Shown in pieces: positions 8,606 through 17,019 of a stretch of 25,474 nucleotides of DNA. Location: positions 1-25,474 of the forward strand of contig CAZTVF010000080.1 in the NCBI GenBank assembly GCA_964616985.1, given 5' to 3'. Both the position numbers and the translations under genes were made by a program. The stretch comes from CAZTVF01 sp964616985 (GTDB taxonomy: Bacteria; Planctomycetota; Phycisphaerae; SM23-33). How positions within the stretch are numbered: the first letter of the stretch is position 1; each line of letters begins with the position of its first letter. The notes beneath the pieces are model-generated. The model worked only from the letters and a program-made list of their open reading frames with translations, was not told the origin of the DNA and did not search any database.

Positions 8606-10930
8606 ATGACGACTGCCACGGCACTGTCCCCGCGAATCGAAGCACTTCGCGCCGATGTCGTTGCGCGCAAGGGCTCGTTCATCACCGACATGAACCCCTG
8701 CCTCCGCGACGTCGCCGCCTGGCGGGCGATGCAGGCGGGCTGCTCGGTCGTGCAGGTGCGGGCGGGCGTGCTGAGCGAGTTGACGAAGATTGCCCCGATA
8801 TGCATTCTACCGCACTGGCGCATCGCGGGCGAGCATCTCATCCCCGGCCCCTGGGCGGGCGATCAATTCCCGCTGGCCGGCGGCGACGGCGAGAAACTCC
8901 TGCCACGCTTGGCCGAACTGGGCATCCCCGCTGAGCAGTTCGGGGAGGTCCGCGCGGCCTCGCAGCGGTGGGCGTGGAAGAGCTTCCCGATGTACGCCGT
9001 CGGCGAGGTCGACGCCCAACGCCTTCGCGGCCGCGGCGAGTGGGGTCGCCAGAACGTCTTCATGGCCGGCGGCTGGATCGAGAATCATTCCATCCGCGAC
9101 TTCGCCAAGGTCATTCGCATCGGCTTTGGCGGCATCGCCGATGAGATCGCCGCCGCGATGGCGGCCGCGGACATCACCGACCCCGACTACGTGCGGAAGG
9201 AAAACTTCTGGCGTGCGGCGCTGCGGGTGTGCGAGGGGGGCATTACGCTGGGGCGCCGCTACGCTGAGATGGCGGCGAAAGGGATTCGCGACGCGGCCGA
9301 CGCCGAGGAAGCGGCCCGCCTGCAGCTCATCGCCGATACCTGCGCCCGCGTGCCGCGGCACGGCGCCAGGACGCTGCACGAGGCGGTGCAGGCGTTGTGG
9401 ATGGCCCACGTGTTGACGTGCGGCGAGGACGGCATCAACGCCAACTCCATCGGCCGCCTGGATCAGATCCTGCAGCCTTACTACCAGGCGGACCTCCAGG
9501 CCGGGCGCACCACGCGCCAGGCGGCGCTGGCGTTGATGGAAGAGCTGCACTGCAAGCTGTACCTGGAGTACGAGGTGCAGGCGACGACCCTGTCGGGCCT
9601 GGACGCCGAGGGCAACGACGCGACCAACGAGATGACGTACGTTATCCTCGAATCGCTGCGGAACGTGGACTTCGTCCGCGACGTCTCGGTCCGCCTGCAT
9701 CGCCGCAGCCCGCAGCGGCTGATCGAGCTGGCGGCCGAGATGATCGCCCCTGGCGGTGGTGTGCCGTTCCTCTTCAACGACGACTGCTTCGTTCCCGCCC
9801 TGGCCGGCCACGGCATTTCGCTGGCCGACGCGCGGAACTACGCCCCCATCGGCTGCATCGAGCTGACGGTGCCCGGGCGGGCGAACCCGCACGCGGTGTC
9901 GGGCTGGCTCAATGCGGCCAAGTGCCTGGAACTGGCGCTGTACAACGGCGTCGACCCGCGCACGGGGCAGCAGGTGGGCCCGGCCACCGGCGAGCTGGCG
10001 GCGATGAAGGATTATGAGCAGTTCCGCCGCGCCTTCGTCGCACAGATGGACCACTTCACGCGCGAGATGGTGTACCACTGCAATCGTGGCGAGCTGATGC
10101 AGCGCGAGCGGGGGCCGCTGCCGTGCTGGTCGGTCATGACCGACGACTGCATCGCCCGCGGGCGGGACATCACCGACGGCGGGGCGGTGTACAACTACCA
10201 TTCCATCGCATTTCTCGGCACGGCCAATGTGGCGGACTCGCTCATCGCCGTCCGCCACCTCGTCTTCGAGCAGGGACAGATCGCCCCGGCGGAGTTGCTG
10301 GCGGCGATGAAGGCCAATTTCGAGGGCTACGAGCCGCTGCGGCAGCGGCTGCTCAACGGCGCGCCCAAGTACGGCAATGGCGTGGCCGAGGTGGATGAGA
10401 TCGCGGCGTGGCTGGCGAACTACTTCATCGACCAACTCGACCGGTACCGCAGCCCGCTGGGCGGGCGGTACGTGGCGCACCTGTTCTCGTTCCTGTGCAA
10501 CGTGCACTTCGGCAAGGTGATGGGGGCCACGCCCGACGGCCGGCGGGCGGGGGAGCCGATCGCCTACTCGCTGTCAGCCCAGCAGGGGCGTGACGTCCGC
10601 GGCGTGACGGCGGCGCTGAACACGCTGGCCCGCCTGCCGCACGACCGGGCCGCCGGGGCCACCGCGGCGATCATCGACCTGACGCCCAAGCTGGTCGAAG
10701 GGTCCGCGGGCGTCGAGCGGCTGGTGCACCTGATCCGCTCGGCCATCAACATGGGGGTGGGCCAGCTGCAGTTCAACGTAGTGACGGCTGAGCGGCTCAA
10801 GCAGGCCCAGCAGGACCCCGAGAGCTTCGGCAACTTCCCCGTCCGCGTGGCGGGCTATTCGCAGCTGTTCAAGCTGCTGGCGCCGGAGCTGCAGGACCTC
10901 GTCATATCAAGGACGAAGCATTCGTCGTAA
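8606..10930 (+). CDS. Glycyl radical enzyme, pyruvate formate-lyase/dehydratase superfamily
   Basis: A 774-residue protein with both hallmarks of active glycyl radical enzymes. The C-terminal radical loop RVAGYSQLFKLL has the radical Gly at 750, 24 residues from the end. The active-site loop PIGCIEL carries the thiyl Cys at 417 and a Glu at 419. The GC(V/I)E form is that of dehydratases and lyases (glycerol/diol dehydratase, choline trimethylamine-lyase types), where the Glu acts as base; pyruvate formate-lyase itself has two adjacent Cys. Start chosen at 8606, five bases after AAAGGAG (8594-8600); the frame is open to 8528 but the extra residues do not look like family. The radical must be installed by a radical SAM activase, and none is encoded in this window. 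Cytoplasmic. The substrate cannot be assigned. Confidence 0.93.
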   Translation: MTTATALSPRIEALRADVVARKGSFITDMNPCLRDVAAWRAMQAGCSVVQVRAGVLSELTKIAPICILPHWRIAGEHLIPGPWAGDQFPLAGGDGEKLLPRLAELGIPAEQFGEVRAASQRWAWKSFPMYAVGEVDAQRLRGRGEWGRQNVFMAGGWIENHSIRDFAKVIRIGFGGIADEIAAAMAAADITDPDYVRKENFWRAALRVCEGGITLGRRYAEMAAKGIRDAADAEEAARLQLIADTCARVPRHGARTLHEAVQALWMAHVLTCGEDGINANSIGRLDQILQPYYQADLQAGRTTRQAALALMEELHCKLYLEYEVQATTLSGLDAEGNDATNEMTYVILESLRNVDFVRDVSVRLHRRSPQRLIELAAEMIAPGGGVPFLFNDDCFVPALAGHGISLADARNYAPIGCIELTVPGRANPHAVSGWLNAAKCLELALYNGVDPRTGQQVGPATGELAAMKDYEQFRRAFVAQMDHFTREMVYHCNRGELMQRERGPLPCWSVMTDDCIARGRDITDGGAVYNYHSIAFLGTANVADSLIAVRHLVFEQGQIAPAELLAAMKANFEGYEPLRQRLLNGAPKYGNGVAEVDEIAAWLANYFIDQLDRYRSPLGGRYVAHLFSFLCNVHFGKVMGATPDGRRAGEPIAYSLSAQQGRDVRGVTAALNTLARLPHDRAAGATAAIIDLTPKLVEGSAGVERLVHLIRSAINMGVGQLQFNVVTAERLKQAQQDPESFGNFPVRVAGYSQLFKLLAPELQDLVISRTKHSS

Positions 10931-10964
10931 AGCTGTGCGGCGGTGGACGGCGGCCTTCTACATC

Positions 10965-11035
10965 GGGTGGCGGCCTCCCCAGGCCGCCGCCCCATCGCCC
11001 GGGAAAGAGGCGGCGGCCTGGGAAGGCCGCCACCC
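10965..11035. terminator. Large compound hairpin between convergent genes
   Basis: A 27-nt arm at 10965-10991 pairs with 11009-11035 with one mismatch, around a 17-nt loop. Each arm also contains its own inverted repeat (GGCGGCCT-CCCC-AGGCCGCC in the left arm), so it can fold as one long stem or a cloverleaf. It lies 34 bases after the glycyl radical gene and between convergent genes, so bidirectional termination is likely. The remaining spacer (10931-10964, 11036-11165) shows nothing else. Confidence 0.65.
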
Positions 11036-11165
11036 GTAATGGCGAGATGCGGCCGCCTGCGGTCGTGTCTGCGGTGCGCATAGGTCAGCAGCCGGCTGCC
11101 CTTCCCCCCAAGGACATCCGGCTGCTCACCAGACACCACGCTCCGAAGGAGCTATCGCCACCCGG

Positions 11166-11486
11166 TCACATGCCCGTCATGTACGGCAGGTACGTCAGCG
11201 GCGCACCATTGATGACGGCATTGAACCAGAGCAGCGTGCAGAAGCTGCCTAGAACCAACCCGATAATCGAGCACACTTCGCCGGCCGTCCCGGCCCTGTG
11301 ATAGCTGACGGCGGCACTCATCTTGCGGCCTTTGATCGTCAGGACCAGCCCGATGATTGCACAGGCCAGCCCGACAACCGGCAGCCACGAAAAGCATAGG
11401 GATAGAATGCCCAGCACCAGCCCGGCCACCGATTCCTGATGGCCCACGTGCTCGCGATGTTCAATGGAAGCGGTTTCCATCGCCAT
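11166..11486 (-). CDS. DUF4190-like small membrane protein
   Basis: A 106-residue protein. After a polar N-terminus (MAMETASIEHREHVGHQE) come two hydrophobic regions: about 20-50 (VAGLVLGILSLCFSWLPVVG...IIGLVLTIKG) and 70-92 (EVCSIIGLVLGSFCTLLWFN). The LGILSL-W-P-G-(A)IIGLVL pattern is typical of DUF4190-type proteins, whose function is unknown. Start chosen at 11486 because a strong GAGGAGGG ribosome-binding site precedes it on the minus strand. The gene lies 53 bases downstream of the UroD-like gene and may be the last gene of that transcript. Confidence 0.8.
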   Translation of the reverse strand: MAMETASIEHREHVGHQESVAGLVLGILSLCFSWLPVVGLACAIIGLVLTIKGRKMSAAVSYHRAGTAGEVCSIIGLVLGSFCTLLWFNAVINGAPLTYLPYMTGM

Positions 11487-11539
11487 GATACCCTCCTCAC
11501 GATCTCCACATCGTCGCTCGTCCCCTTGTCCACATCCCA

Positions 11540-12640
11540 TTATAGTCGCATCGACTCGACCCACGCGGCGATGTTGGCCGGGGGGATGTCGTCCTGCATG
11601 TTGTGGGCGGGTGCGATGACGTAGCCGCCGTGGCGCCCCAGCGAGTTCGTGAGCGACCGCACCTCGGCGGCCACCTCCGCGGGCGAGGCCTTGGGCAAGA
11701 AGGCCTGCACGTCCAAGCCGCCCCAGAAGACCAGGCGGCTGCCGAAGCGAGCCTTGAGTTCGGCGGGCACCATGCCGGCGGCGGACGTCTGGATGGGGTT
11801 GAGGATGTCCACGCCGCAGCCGATGAGCGAGTCCAGCAGCGGCACCACGCCGCCGCACGTGTGGTGCCAGTAGAGGCAGCGGCCCAGTTCCTTGGTCCGC
11901 GAGATCCGTCGCGCGAAGGGCTCGGCGATGAGCTGGCCGAACATCGCCGGCGAGAGCATCGGGCCCATCTGCGTGCCGAAGTCGTCCCCGCTGGTGGTCA
12001 GGTCGATCAGACCGCCCAGCGCGCCGTAGTACTGCTCGATGAGTTCCAGCTGGATCGCCAGCACCTTGTCGAAGAACAGGCGGACGAAGTCGGGGTCGGT
12101 GGCCATGCGGATGAGGAAGTCGTCGTAGCCGCACATCCAGCAGCCCAGTTCGAGGATGCCGAACATCGGGTGCTCGGCCACAACGACATATTGGCCGTCG
12201 TCGCGGAGGCGGCGGGCGGCGGCGACCCAGTCGTCGAGCTGCTTGTCCTCGATCCGCGGCGTGGGCCAGCGGAAGGCCTTGAGATCGTCGATCGTCGCGT
12301 CGCGCAGGGGCGATTGCGTGATCTCCCAGTAGCTGCCGAGCAGTTCGCGCTTCACGCCCCAGCAGTCGACGAAGGCGGTGTCGCCCATCAGCTGCGTGTG
12401 CGGGCCGGGCAGGTTCACGATGCCCCCGACGCCGCGGAAGTCGGTGCCCGCCCACTGCAGGATCCGCTCGTCCACGCCGCTGTTGGCCGCCTGCGCCTCG
12501 CCGGTGAAACCGAGGAACTCGCGCAATGCCTTCTGGCAGCCCGCCGCCATCGACGTCAGCGTCGTGCCCCCGATGTCGATCGGGCAACGGTCCACGGGCT
12601 TGCGGGCAACGGCGGCGGCAAAGCGTTCACGAGAGTTCAT
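11540..12640 (-). CDS. Uroporphyrinogen decarboxylase/MtaA-like family protein
   Basis: A 366-residue protein of the UroD/cobamide methyltransferase superfamily, a TIM barrel. It starts MNSRERFAAAVARKPVDRCPID, the usual opening of the MtaA-like branch (RERxxxAL...PDRvP). HHTCGG (259-264) supplies the His-x-Cys pair (H260, C262) used for zinc binding in methyltransferase members, and LNPIQTSAAGM (280-290) is the following strand. True UroD would keep conserved porphyrin-binding N-terminal Arg residues that are not seen. Start chosen at 12640: GGAGAAG lies just upstream. The frame extends to 12661 without better support. It follows the GH51 gene after 33 bases, so they are likely co-transcribed. 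Such proteins are abundant near sugar genes in planctomycetes, but their substrate is unknown; a methyl- or carboxyl-transfer role is inference. Confidence 0.85.
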   Translation of the reverse strand: MNSRERFAAAVARKPVDRCPIDIGGTTLTSMAAGCQKALREFLGFTGEAQAANSGVDERILQWAGTDFRGVGGIVNLPGPHTQLMGDTAFVDCWGVKRELLGSYWEITQSPLRDATIDDLKAFRWPTPRIEDKQLDDWVAAARRLRDDGQYVVVAEHPMFGILELGCWMCGYDDFLIRMATDPDFVRLFFDKVLAIQLELIEQYYGALGGLIDLTTSGDDFGTQMGPMLSPAMFGQLIAEPFARRISRTKELGRCLYWHHTCGGVVPLLDSLIGCGVDILNPIQTSAAGMVPAELKARFGSRLVFWGGLDVQAFLPKASPAEVAAEVRSLTNSLGRHGGYVIAPAHNMQDDIPPANIAAWVESMRL

Positions 12641-12673
12641 GCTACTTCTCCGAGTGTGCAAACGGGCAAAACG

Positions 12674-14161
12674 TTACTTCAGCGTGAACGTCACCGCCAC
12701 GACCGAAAGCGGCGGCAGGAGGGCGGTGGCGGCGCCCGCCTTGATGCTGAAGCCCGCGAAGGGGCGGGCGGCGACCACGTCGGGCTTGTCATAGCTGTTG
12801 GCGGCCTTGGCGTCGGGACCGGTGACGATCTCGGCGCCGGCGACGGCGGCCATCGCACCCTCCAGCAGCTTCACCTCCACCGGAGCCGCTTCACTCAGGC
12901 TGCGGTTGGTGAGGAAGACGTGCAGGTTCTTGCCGTCGAGGATGGCGGCGGTGTCGATGGTGTTCACCGCGCCGTTGTTCTTGCCCTCGTACCGCGGGCC
13001 GCTGACGGCGGGGCGAAGGGCCGTGCCTCCCTTGCGGCGGGAGTACATCTCGAACACGTGGAAGATCGACTGCAGCAGCATGCGGTCGCCGTCGGTCAGG
13101 ATGGGGGCGATGACGTTGACGATCTGCGCGATGTTCGCGATCTTGAGCACATCGGCGTGGCGGAGGAAGCTGTTGAAGAACCCCGCGACGACCAAGGCGT
13201 CCTCGAGGTTATAGACCTCCTCGATCAGGTGCGGCGCGAACTTCGCCCGCCCGTTCATCTCCTGGTTCTTGTACCACACGTTCCACTCGTCGAAGCACAG
13301 GTACGCCCGTTTGCGGCTGCGGCGCCGGGCCTGGACGAAGCGGCAGGCGGCGTCCATCTGCTCGATCTGCGCATCGATGGCGTTGGTGCACGCAAGGTAA
13401 TCGGCTGTGTCGTTCGCGCGGTTGCCCTCGTAGCGGTGAAGGCTGATGTAGTCCGCCTGGTCGCCCAGGTGCTCCAGCACCGTGCGGTCCCACTCCATGT
13501 ACGTGGACATGCCGGCCGAGCAAGAGCCGCAGGCGACCAGCTCGATCCCGGGATCGACGTCCTTCATCATCTTGGCGGCCTGCTGGGCGCGGATGGCGTA
13601 GTGGTCGGCGGGCACGTGGCCGAGCTGCCACACGCCGTCCATCTCGTTGCCCAGGCACCAGAGCTTGACGTCGTAAGGGTCGCGCTTGCCGCCGGTGGCG
13701 CGGAGGTCGGCGTAGCGAGTGCCGGCGGGGCAGTTGCAGTATTCCAGCCAGTTGCGGGCCTCCTCGGGCGTGCCGGTGCCCATGTTGACGGTGATCATGG
13801 GCGTCCAGGCGAGCTTGCGGCACAGGGCGATGTATTCATCGGTGCCGAAGTGATTGGTCTCGAGGCTCTGCCAGGCGAGCTCTCTCACGGCCGGCCGCTG
13901 GGCACGGGGGCCCACGCCGTCCATCCAGTGATAGCCCGAGGCGAAGTTGCCGCCGGGGTACCGCATCGCGGTCATTCGCAGGCGGCCCAGGGCGCCGAGC
14001 ACGTCCTTGCGGCAGCCTTCGGCGTCGGCGTGGGGGCTGGCGGGTTCGTACACGCCCTGGTACACGGCGCGGCCCATGTGTTCGAGGAAGCCGCCGAACA
14101 CCCGCGGGTCCACGGGGCCGATGGCGAATTCCGGGTGCAGCGTGACGGTTGTGTTCTGCAT
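12674..14161 (-). CDS. Alpha-L-arabinofuranosidase, GH51
   Basis: A 495-residue enzyme releasing arabinofuranosyl units from arabinan or arabinoxylan. VDPRVFGGFLEHMGRAVYQGVYEP (17-40) and MRYPGGNFASGYHWMDGVGP (66-85) are classic GH51 segments. GNEMDG gives the acid/base E173 and FDEWNVWY the nucleophile E292. The C-terminal third is the beta-sandwich found in the family. There is no signal peptide, as is usual for intracellular GH51 enzymes acting on oligosaccharides. Start chosen at 14161, preceded by AAAGGAG at six bases' spacing; the frame open further upstream (to 15070) is only a shadow of the calpain-like gene. The UroD-like gene is 33 bases downstream. Calpain-like paralog 1 ends 86 bases upstream. 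Confidence 0.95.
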   Translation of the reverse strand: MQNTTVTLHPEFAIGPVDPRVFGGFLEHMGRAVYQGVYEPASPHADAEGCRKDVLGALGRLRMTAMRYPGGNFASGYHWMDGVGPRAQRPAVRELAWQSLETNHFGTDEYIALCRKLAWTPMITVNMGTGTPEEARNWLEYCNCPAGTRYADLRATGGKRDPYDVKLWCLGNEMDGVWQLGHVPADHYAIRAQQAAKMMKDVDPGIELVACGSCSAGMSTYMEWDRTVLEHLGDQADYISLHRYEGNRANDTADYLACTNAIDAQIEQMDAACRFVQARRRSRKRAYLCFDEWNVWYKNQEMNGRAKFAPHLIEEVYNLEDALVVAGFFNSFLRHADVLKIANIAQIVNVIAPILTDGDRMLLQSIFHVFEMYSRRKGGTALRPAVSGPRYEGKNNGAVNTIDTAAILDGKNLHVFLTNRSLSEAAPVEVKLLEGAMAAVAGAEIVTGPDAKAANSYDKPDVVAARPFAGFSIKAGAATALLPPLSVVAVTFTLK

Positions 14162-14247
14162 GTGCCGCTCCTTTGCCGCAAGTAAATACATCGGGAGCGT
14201 CACGGATACAAGAGGCGCCAAGCCAACGTCAGGCGCGGCACCATCCG

Positions 14248-16917
14248 TTACAGGGCCGAGCTCATCTGAACCAGCAGGAACATCTTGGTGAAGTCCTGGA
14301 TACTCATGCGGATCATCCCATCGGCGCCGGTCTTGACGGCGCTGCGGCCGTCGGCGCCCCAGGGGTTGTAGACGGTGAGGAAGATGCCGCCGGCGGTCGT
14401 CTCGACGCTCTTGACCATGCAGCTGTTGCCGGGGTTGAGGCCGCTGATGGCCACGACGGCCTTGCCCGCGTCCAGGGCGTTCTTGAGGGTGTTGGCGATC
14501 TCGGTGTTCGTCTTGCCGACGCCGGTGAACGTGCCGTAGCTTCGCATGACGAGGTCGTAGACAAGCGTCGAACAGATCGTTGTGGCGCCATACGATGTCC
14601 TGCCGCCGCTCATGAAGAACGCCTTCTCGGTCAGGGCGACCCAGAGCTCGCCTTCGGGGCTCAGCTGGGCGAAGGCGGGCGAGCCGCTGGCGGTCACCGG
14701 CAGGTCGGCGTCGACGCGGACGTACGAGGCGATGCCATTGATGAACTGCCGCACGGCGAACGTGCCGTCGCCCAGGGCGGTGATCATCTGGCGGATCACG
14801 TTGGGGCTGCCGTCGGCCAGGCCCGCCAGCGAGGACAGCAGGCCGCCGTCGGCGATGTTTCCCTGCTTCACGTCGGTCGACTTGGGGCCGGTGGTGAACA
14901 GGGGCTTGCTCGCGAAGCTCTTGTAGGCGTAGCCGCCGCTGCCGGGATCGGCGATGGCCTGGCCGGCGATCTCGCGGGAGACGTTGCCGGTGAACGCCGT
15001 CACCTGGTGCACGGTCATCGCCTGCATCTCGGCCTGCGAGACGTCGGCCAGGGCGTCGGCGCTGTCGCACCAGAAGCTGTCGGTGCCGTCGCCGCCGTAG
15101 ACCTGATCGATCCCGCCGCCCAGGCTGATCAGCAGGTCGTCGCCCGCCTCGCCGGCGATCTTGTCAACGCCGCGGCCGGCGGCATAGATGGTGTCGTTGC
15201 CGGCGCCGCCGTAGATCGTCGCCATCGCGGTGACGTTGCTGGTGAGGCGGATCGTGTCATCGCCGCCGAAGCCGCAGATGACGATCGAGCTGAACGAGCC
15301 CGCCAGGGTCTGCGTGCCGACCGGCGTGGTCAGCACCAGGCCCGCGGCCGTCTGGTTCACGGTGATGGAGTCGGTGCCGCTGGTGCCCAGGACCGTCAGC
15401 TGCAGCCCGCCGGCCTGCGAAGTGGTGACGGCGGTGACGACGGCTTGGGCGGCAAGGGCCGCCGGCGTGGCCGGGGTGTCCGTCAGGTTCTGGGTCGAGG
15501 TGAAGGTAACGAGGGCGGGGCCCATGCCGTTGGCGGCGTCCTGGGCCCGGACATAGTACCGCTGGCCGCTGACGATGTTGAACGAGACATGGGCGTCCGT
15601 TCTCACGTAGTTGTCGTTCTGGCCGACGATCTGGCCGCTGGCGTTGTACACGGTCAGCGAGGGATCGATCGCCGGCACCCCCGTCGGCCTTTCTCTGCCG
15701 ATCATGTCGATGACGGCGCGGCCGGTCTGCGAGGCGACGAAGGTGAAGACGTCGGTGTCGCCGCGGTAGCTCAGCGTGAGCTCCTGCGAGAGCAGGCTGT
15801 TGGCCGCCAGGGCCAGCGACTTGGCCGTGGCGAAGCTGTTGCCGAAATCATCGCCGGTGACGGTGGAGACGAAGTTGAGGGAGTACGCGCCGGTGAAGGC
15901 GCCCAGGGCGCCGGCTGTGATGTAATAGGTGGCGCCCGCGGTCACGTTGATCTTCAGCGTTGAACTGGAGGAACTGGCGAGCTGGCTGTTCGACGAGTTG
16001 TAGATCGTCGCCATCGCCTTGGCCCGACTGCCGCCGCTGAAAATATCGAGCGAGATCTGCCCGGTCGCCGCGGCGACGAAACTGAAGCGGTCGATCTCGC
16101 CATAGCGGGTGAAGGCGTCGGTCCAGGTGCTGACGTCGCCGGGGGCGACGGTGATCTGGCTGGCGGGGGCAGGGTCGGGCCTGGAGGCGAACGCCAACGC
16201 GGCCTCGCCCGTGGTGGCGGTGTGGCTCTTGGCCGCGACGTAGTACCGCTGGCCGCTGACGACCTTGAACCCGATGTGCGCGGTGGAGTCGACGTAGTTG
16301 TCGTTGGAGACGAGGACCTTGCCGGCGGCGTCGTAGGCGACCAGTTCGGGGTCTACGTTCGTCATCGCGCCCAGGCTGGAGATGTTGACCATGTGGACAT
16401 CGATCTTGCCCGTCTGCATCGCGACGAACGAGAAGAAGTCGGAGTCATTGGCGTAGCTGATCGAGATGGACTGGGACAAGTTGCCGTTGGCCGGCAGCGT
16501 GATCGTTCTGGCGGCGGCGATGGAGTTGCCCGCGTCGTCGCCGGCGGCCACCGTGGTGAACTTCAGCGTGTAGGCGCCCATGAGCGTGCCCAGGGCGCTG
16601 GCGGTGAGGGTGTAGGTCTGGCCGCCGATGACGTTGAAGCTCAAGGCGGCGTTGGAGGCCTGGGCGATCAGGCTGTTGCCCGGCCCGTACGCGGCCGCTG
16701 CGGCGGTGAGGCGTTTCGTGCCGCTGAGGATATCCAGCGTCACCTGCCCGCTGGCCTTGGCGACGAAGCTGAAGCGGTCGGTCTCGCCTTTGGCCGAGAA
16801 CGTGTCGGCGACGCTCACGATGTCGTAGGGATTGATGGTCAGGGCACGGGCGGCAGGCAGCGTCGCTGCCATCAGCAGGCGGGGTTCGAGGCTCACGATG
16901 TCGTGCTTGTTCGTCAT
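14248..16917 (-). CDS. LEPR-type surface protein with catalytically dead calpain-like domain (paralog 1)
   Basis: An 889-residue protein. N-terminus MTNKHDIVSLEPRLLMA carries the planctomycetal LEPR signature. Four pre-peptidase-type beta repeats follow (signature DTFSAKGETDRFSF and relatives, about 39-66, 154-178, 268-295, 385-408), then RTX-like Gly/Asp repeats (GFGGDDTIR, YGGAGNDTIY, YGGDGTDSF; about 549-615) that should bind calcium, then a calpain-like C2 peptidase domain (about 655-889). In that domain the catalytic Cys position is Gly (QGNIADGGLL, G691) and the His position is Asn (PGNSCMV, N831). The oxyanion Gln (Q685) and the Asn of VYNPWG (N851) remain, so it is predicted to be inactive. 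Start chosen at 16917 just before the LEPR segment, with GGAG upstream. Export to the cell surface is inferred from the family; no classical signal peptide is visible. Confidence 0.85.
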   Translation of the reverse strand: MTNKHDIVSLEPRLLMAATLPAARALTINPYDIVSVADTFSAKGETDRFSFVAKASGQVTLDILSGTKRLTAAAAAYGPGNSLIAQASNAALSFNVIGGQTYTLTASALGTLMGAYTLKFTTVAAGDDAGNSIAAARTITLPANGNLSQSISISYANDSDFFSFVAMQTGKIDVHMVNISSLGAMTNVDPELVAYDAAGKVLVSNDNYVDSTAHIGFKVVSGQRYYVAAKSHTATTGEAALAFASRPDPAPASQITVAPGDVSTWTDAFTRYGEIDRFSFVAAATGQISLDIFSGGSRAKAMATIYNSSNSQLASSSSSTLKINVTAGATYYITAGALGAFTGAYSLNFVSTVTGDDFGNSFATAKSLALAANSLLSQELTLSYRGDTDVFTFVASQTGRAVIDMIGRERPTGVPAIDPSLTVYNASGQIVGQNDNYVRTDAHVSFNIVSGQRYYVRAQDAANGMGPALVTFTSTQNLTDTPATPAALAAQAVVTAVTTSQAGGLQLTVLGTSGTDSITVNQTAAGLVLTTPVGTQTLAGSFSSIVICGFGGDDTIRLTSNVTAMATIYGGAGNDTIYAAGRGVDKIAGEAGDDLLISLGGGIDQVYGGDGTDSFWCDSADALADVSQAEMQAMTVHQVTAFTGNVSREIAGQAIADPGSGGYAYKSFASKPLFTTGPKSTDVKQGNIADGGLLSSLAGLADGSPNVIRQMITALGDGTFAVRQFINGIASYVRVDADLPVTASGSPAFAQLSPEGELWVALTEKAFFMSGGRTSYGATTICSTLVYDLVMRSYGTFTGVGKTNTEIANTLKNALDAGKAVVAISGLNPGNSCMVKSVETTAGGIFLTVYNPWGADGRSAVKTGADGMIRMSIQDFTKMFLLVQMSSAL

Positions 16918-16947
16918 GTCGGCTCCGGGCAAGAAGTCAGAACGGAA

Positions 16948-16966
16948 GGCTGCCTCGGAGGCGGCT
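16948..16966 (-). promoter_or_regulatory. Shared 19-nt leader element, copy upstream of paralog 1
   Basis: On the gene strand AGCCGCCTCCGAGGCAGCC, ending 30 bases before the start codon. Identical to 19062-19080. It contains the interrupted dyad GCCTC-C-GAGGC. Confidence 0.6.
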
Positions 16967-17019
16967 CTGATAACGGACACTCACAGGGCATTCCCCAATC
17001 GCCCCGACAGACGTAAGGC

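Noticed and set aside
11487..12587. N-terminal extension of the DUF4190-like frame
   Set aside because: It is an out-of-frame shadow of the UroD-like gene; a strong ribosome-binding site fixes the start at 11486.
11603..14185. Long plus-strand open frame (860 codons) opposite the UroD-like and GH51 genes
   Set aside because: It runs across two real genes and their spacer on the other strand and shows only biased Arg/His/Ala/Gly composition.
14162..15070. N-terminal extension of the GH51 frame
   Set aside because: It overlaps the calpain-like gene out of frame; the GH51 family start and AAAGGAG site support 14161.
14248..16917. Paralog 1 as a pseudogene
   Set aside because: The frame is intact over 889 codons with a ribosome-binding site and good domain conservation; loss of two catalytic residues points to a pseudoenzyme, not a decayed gene.
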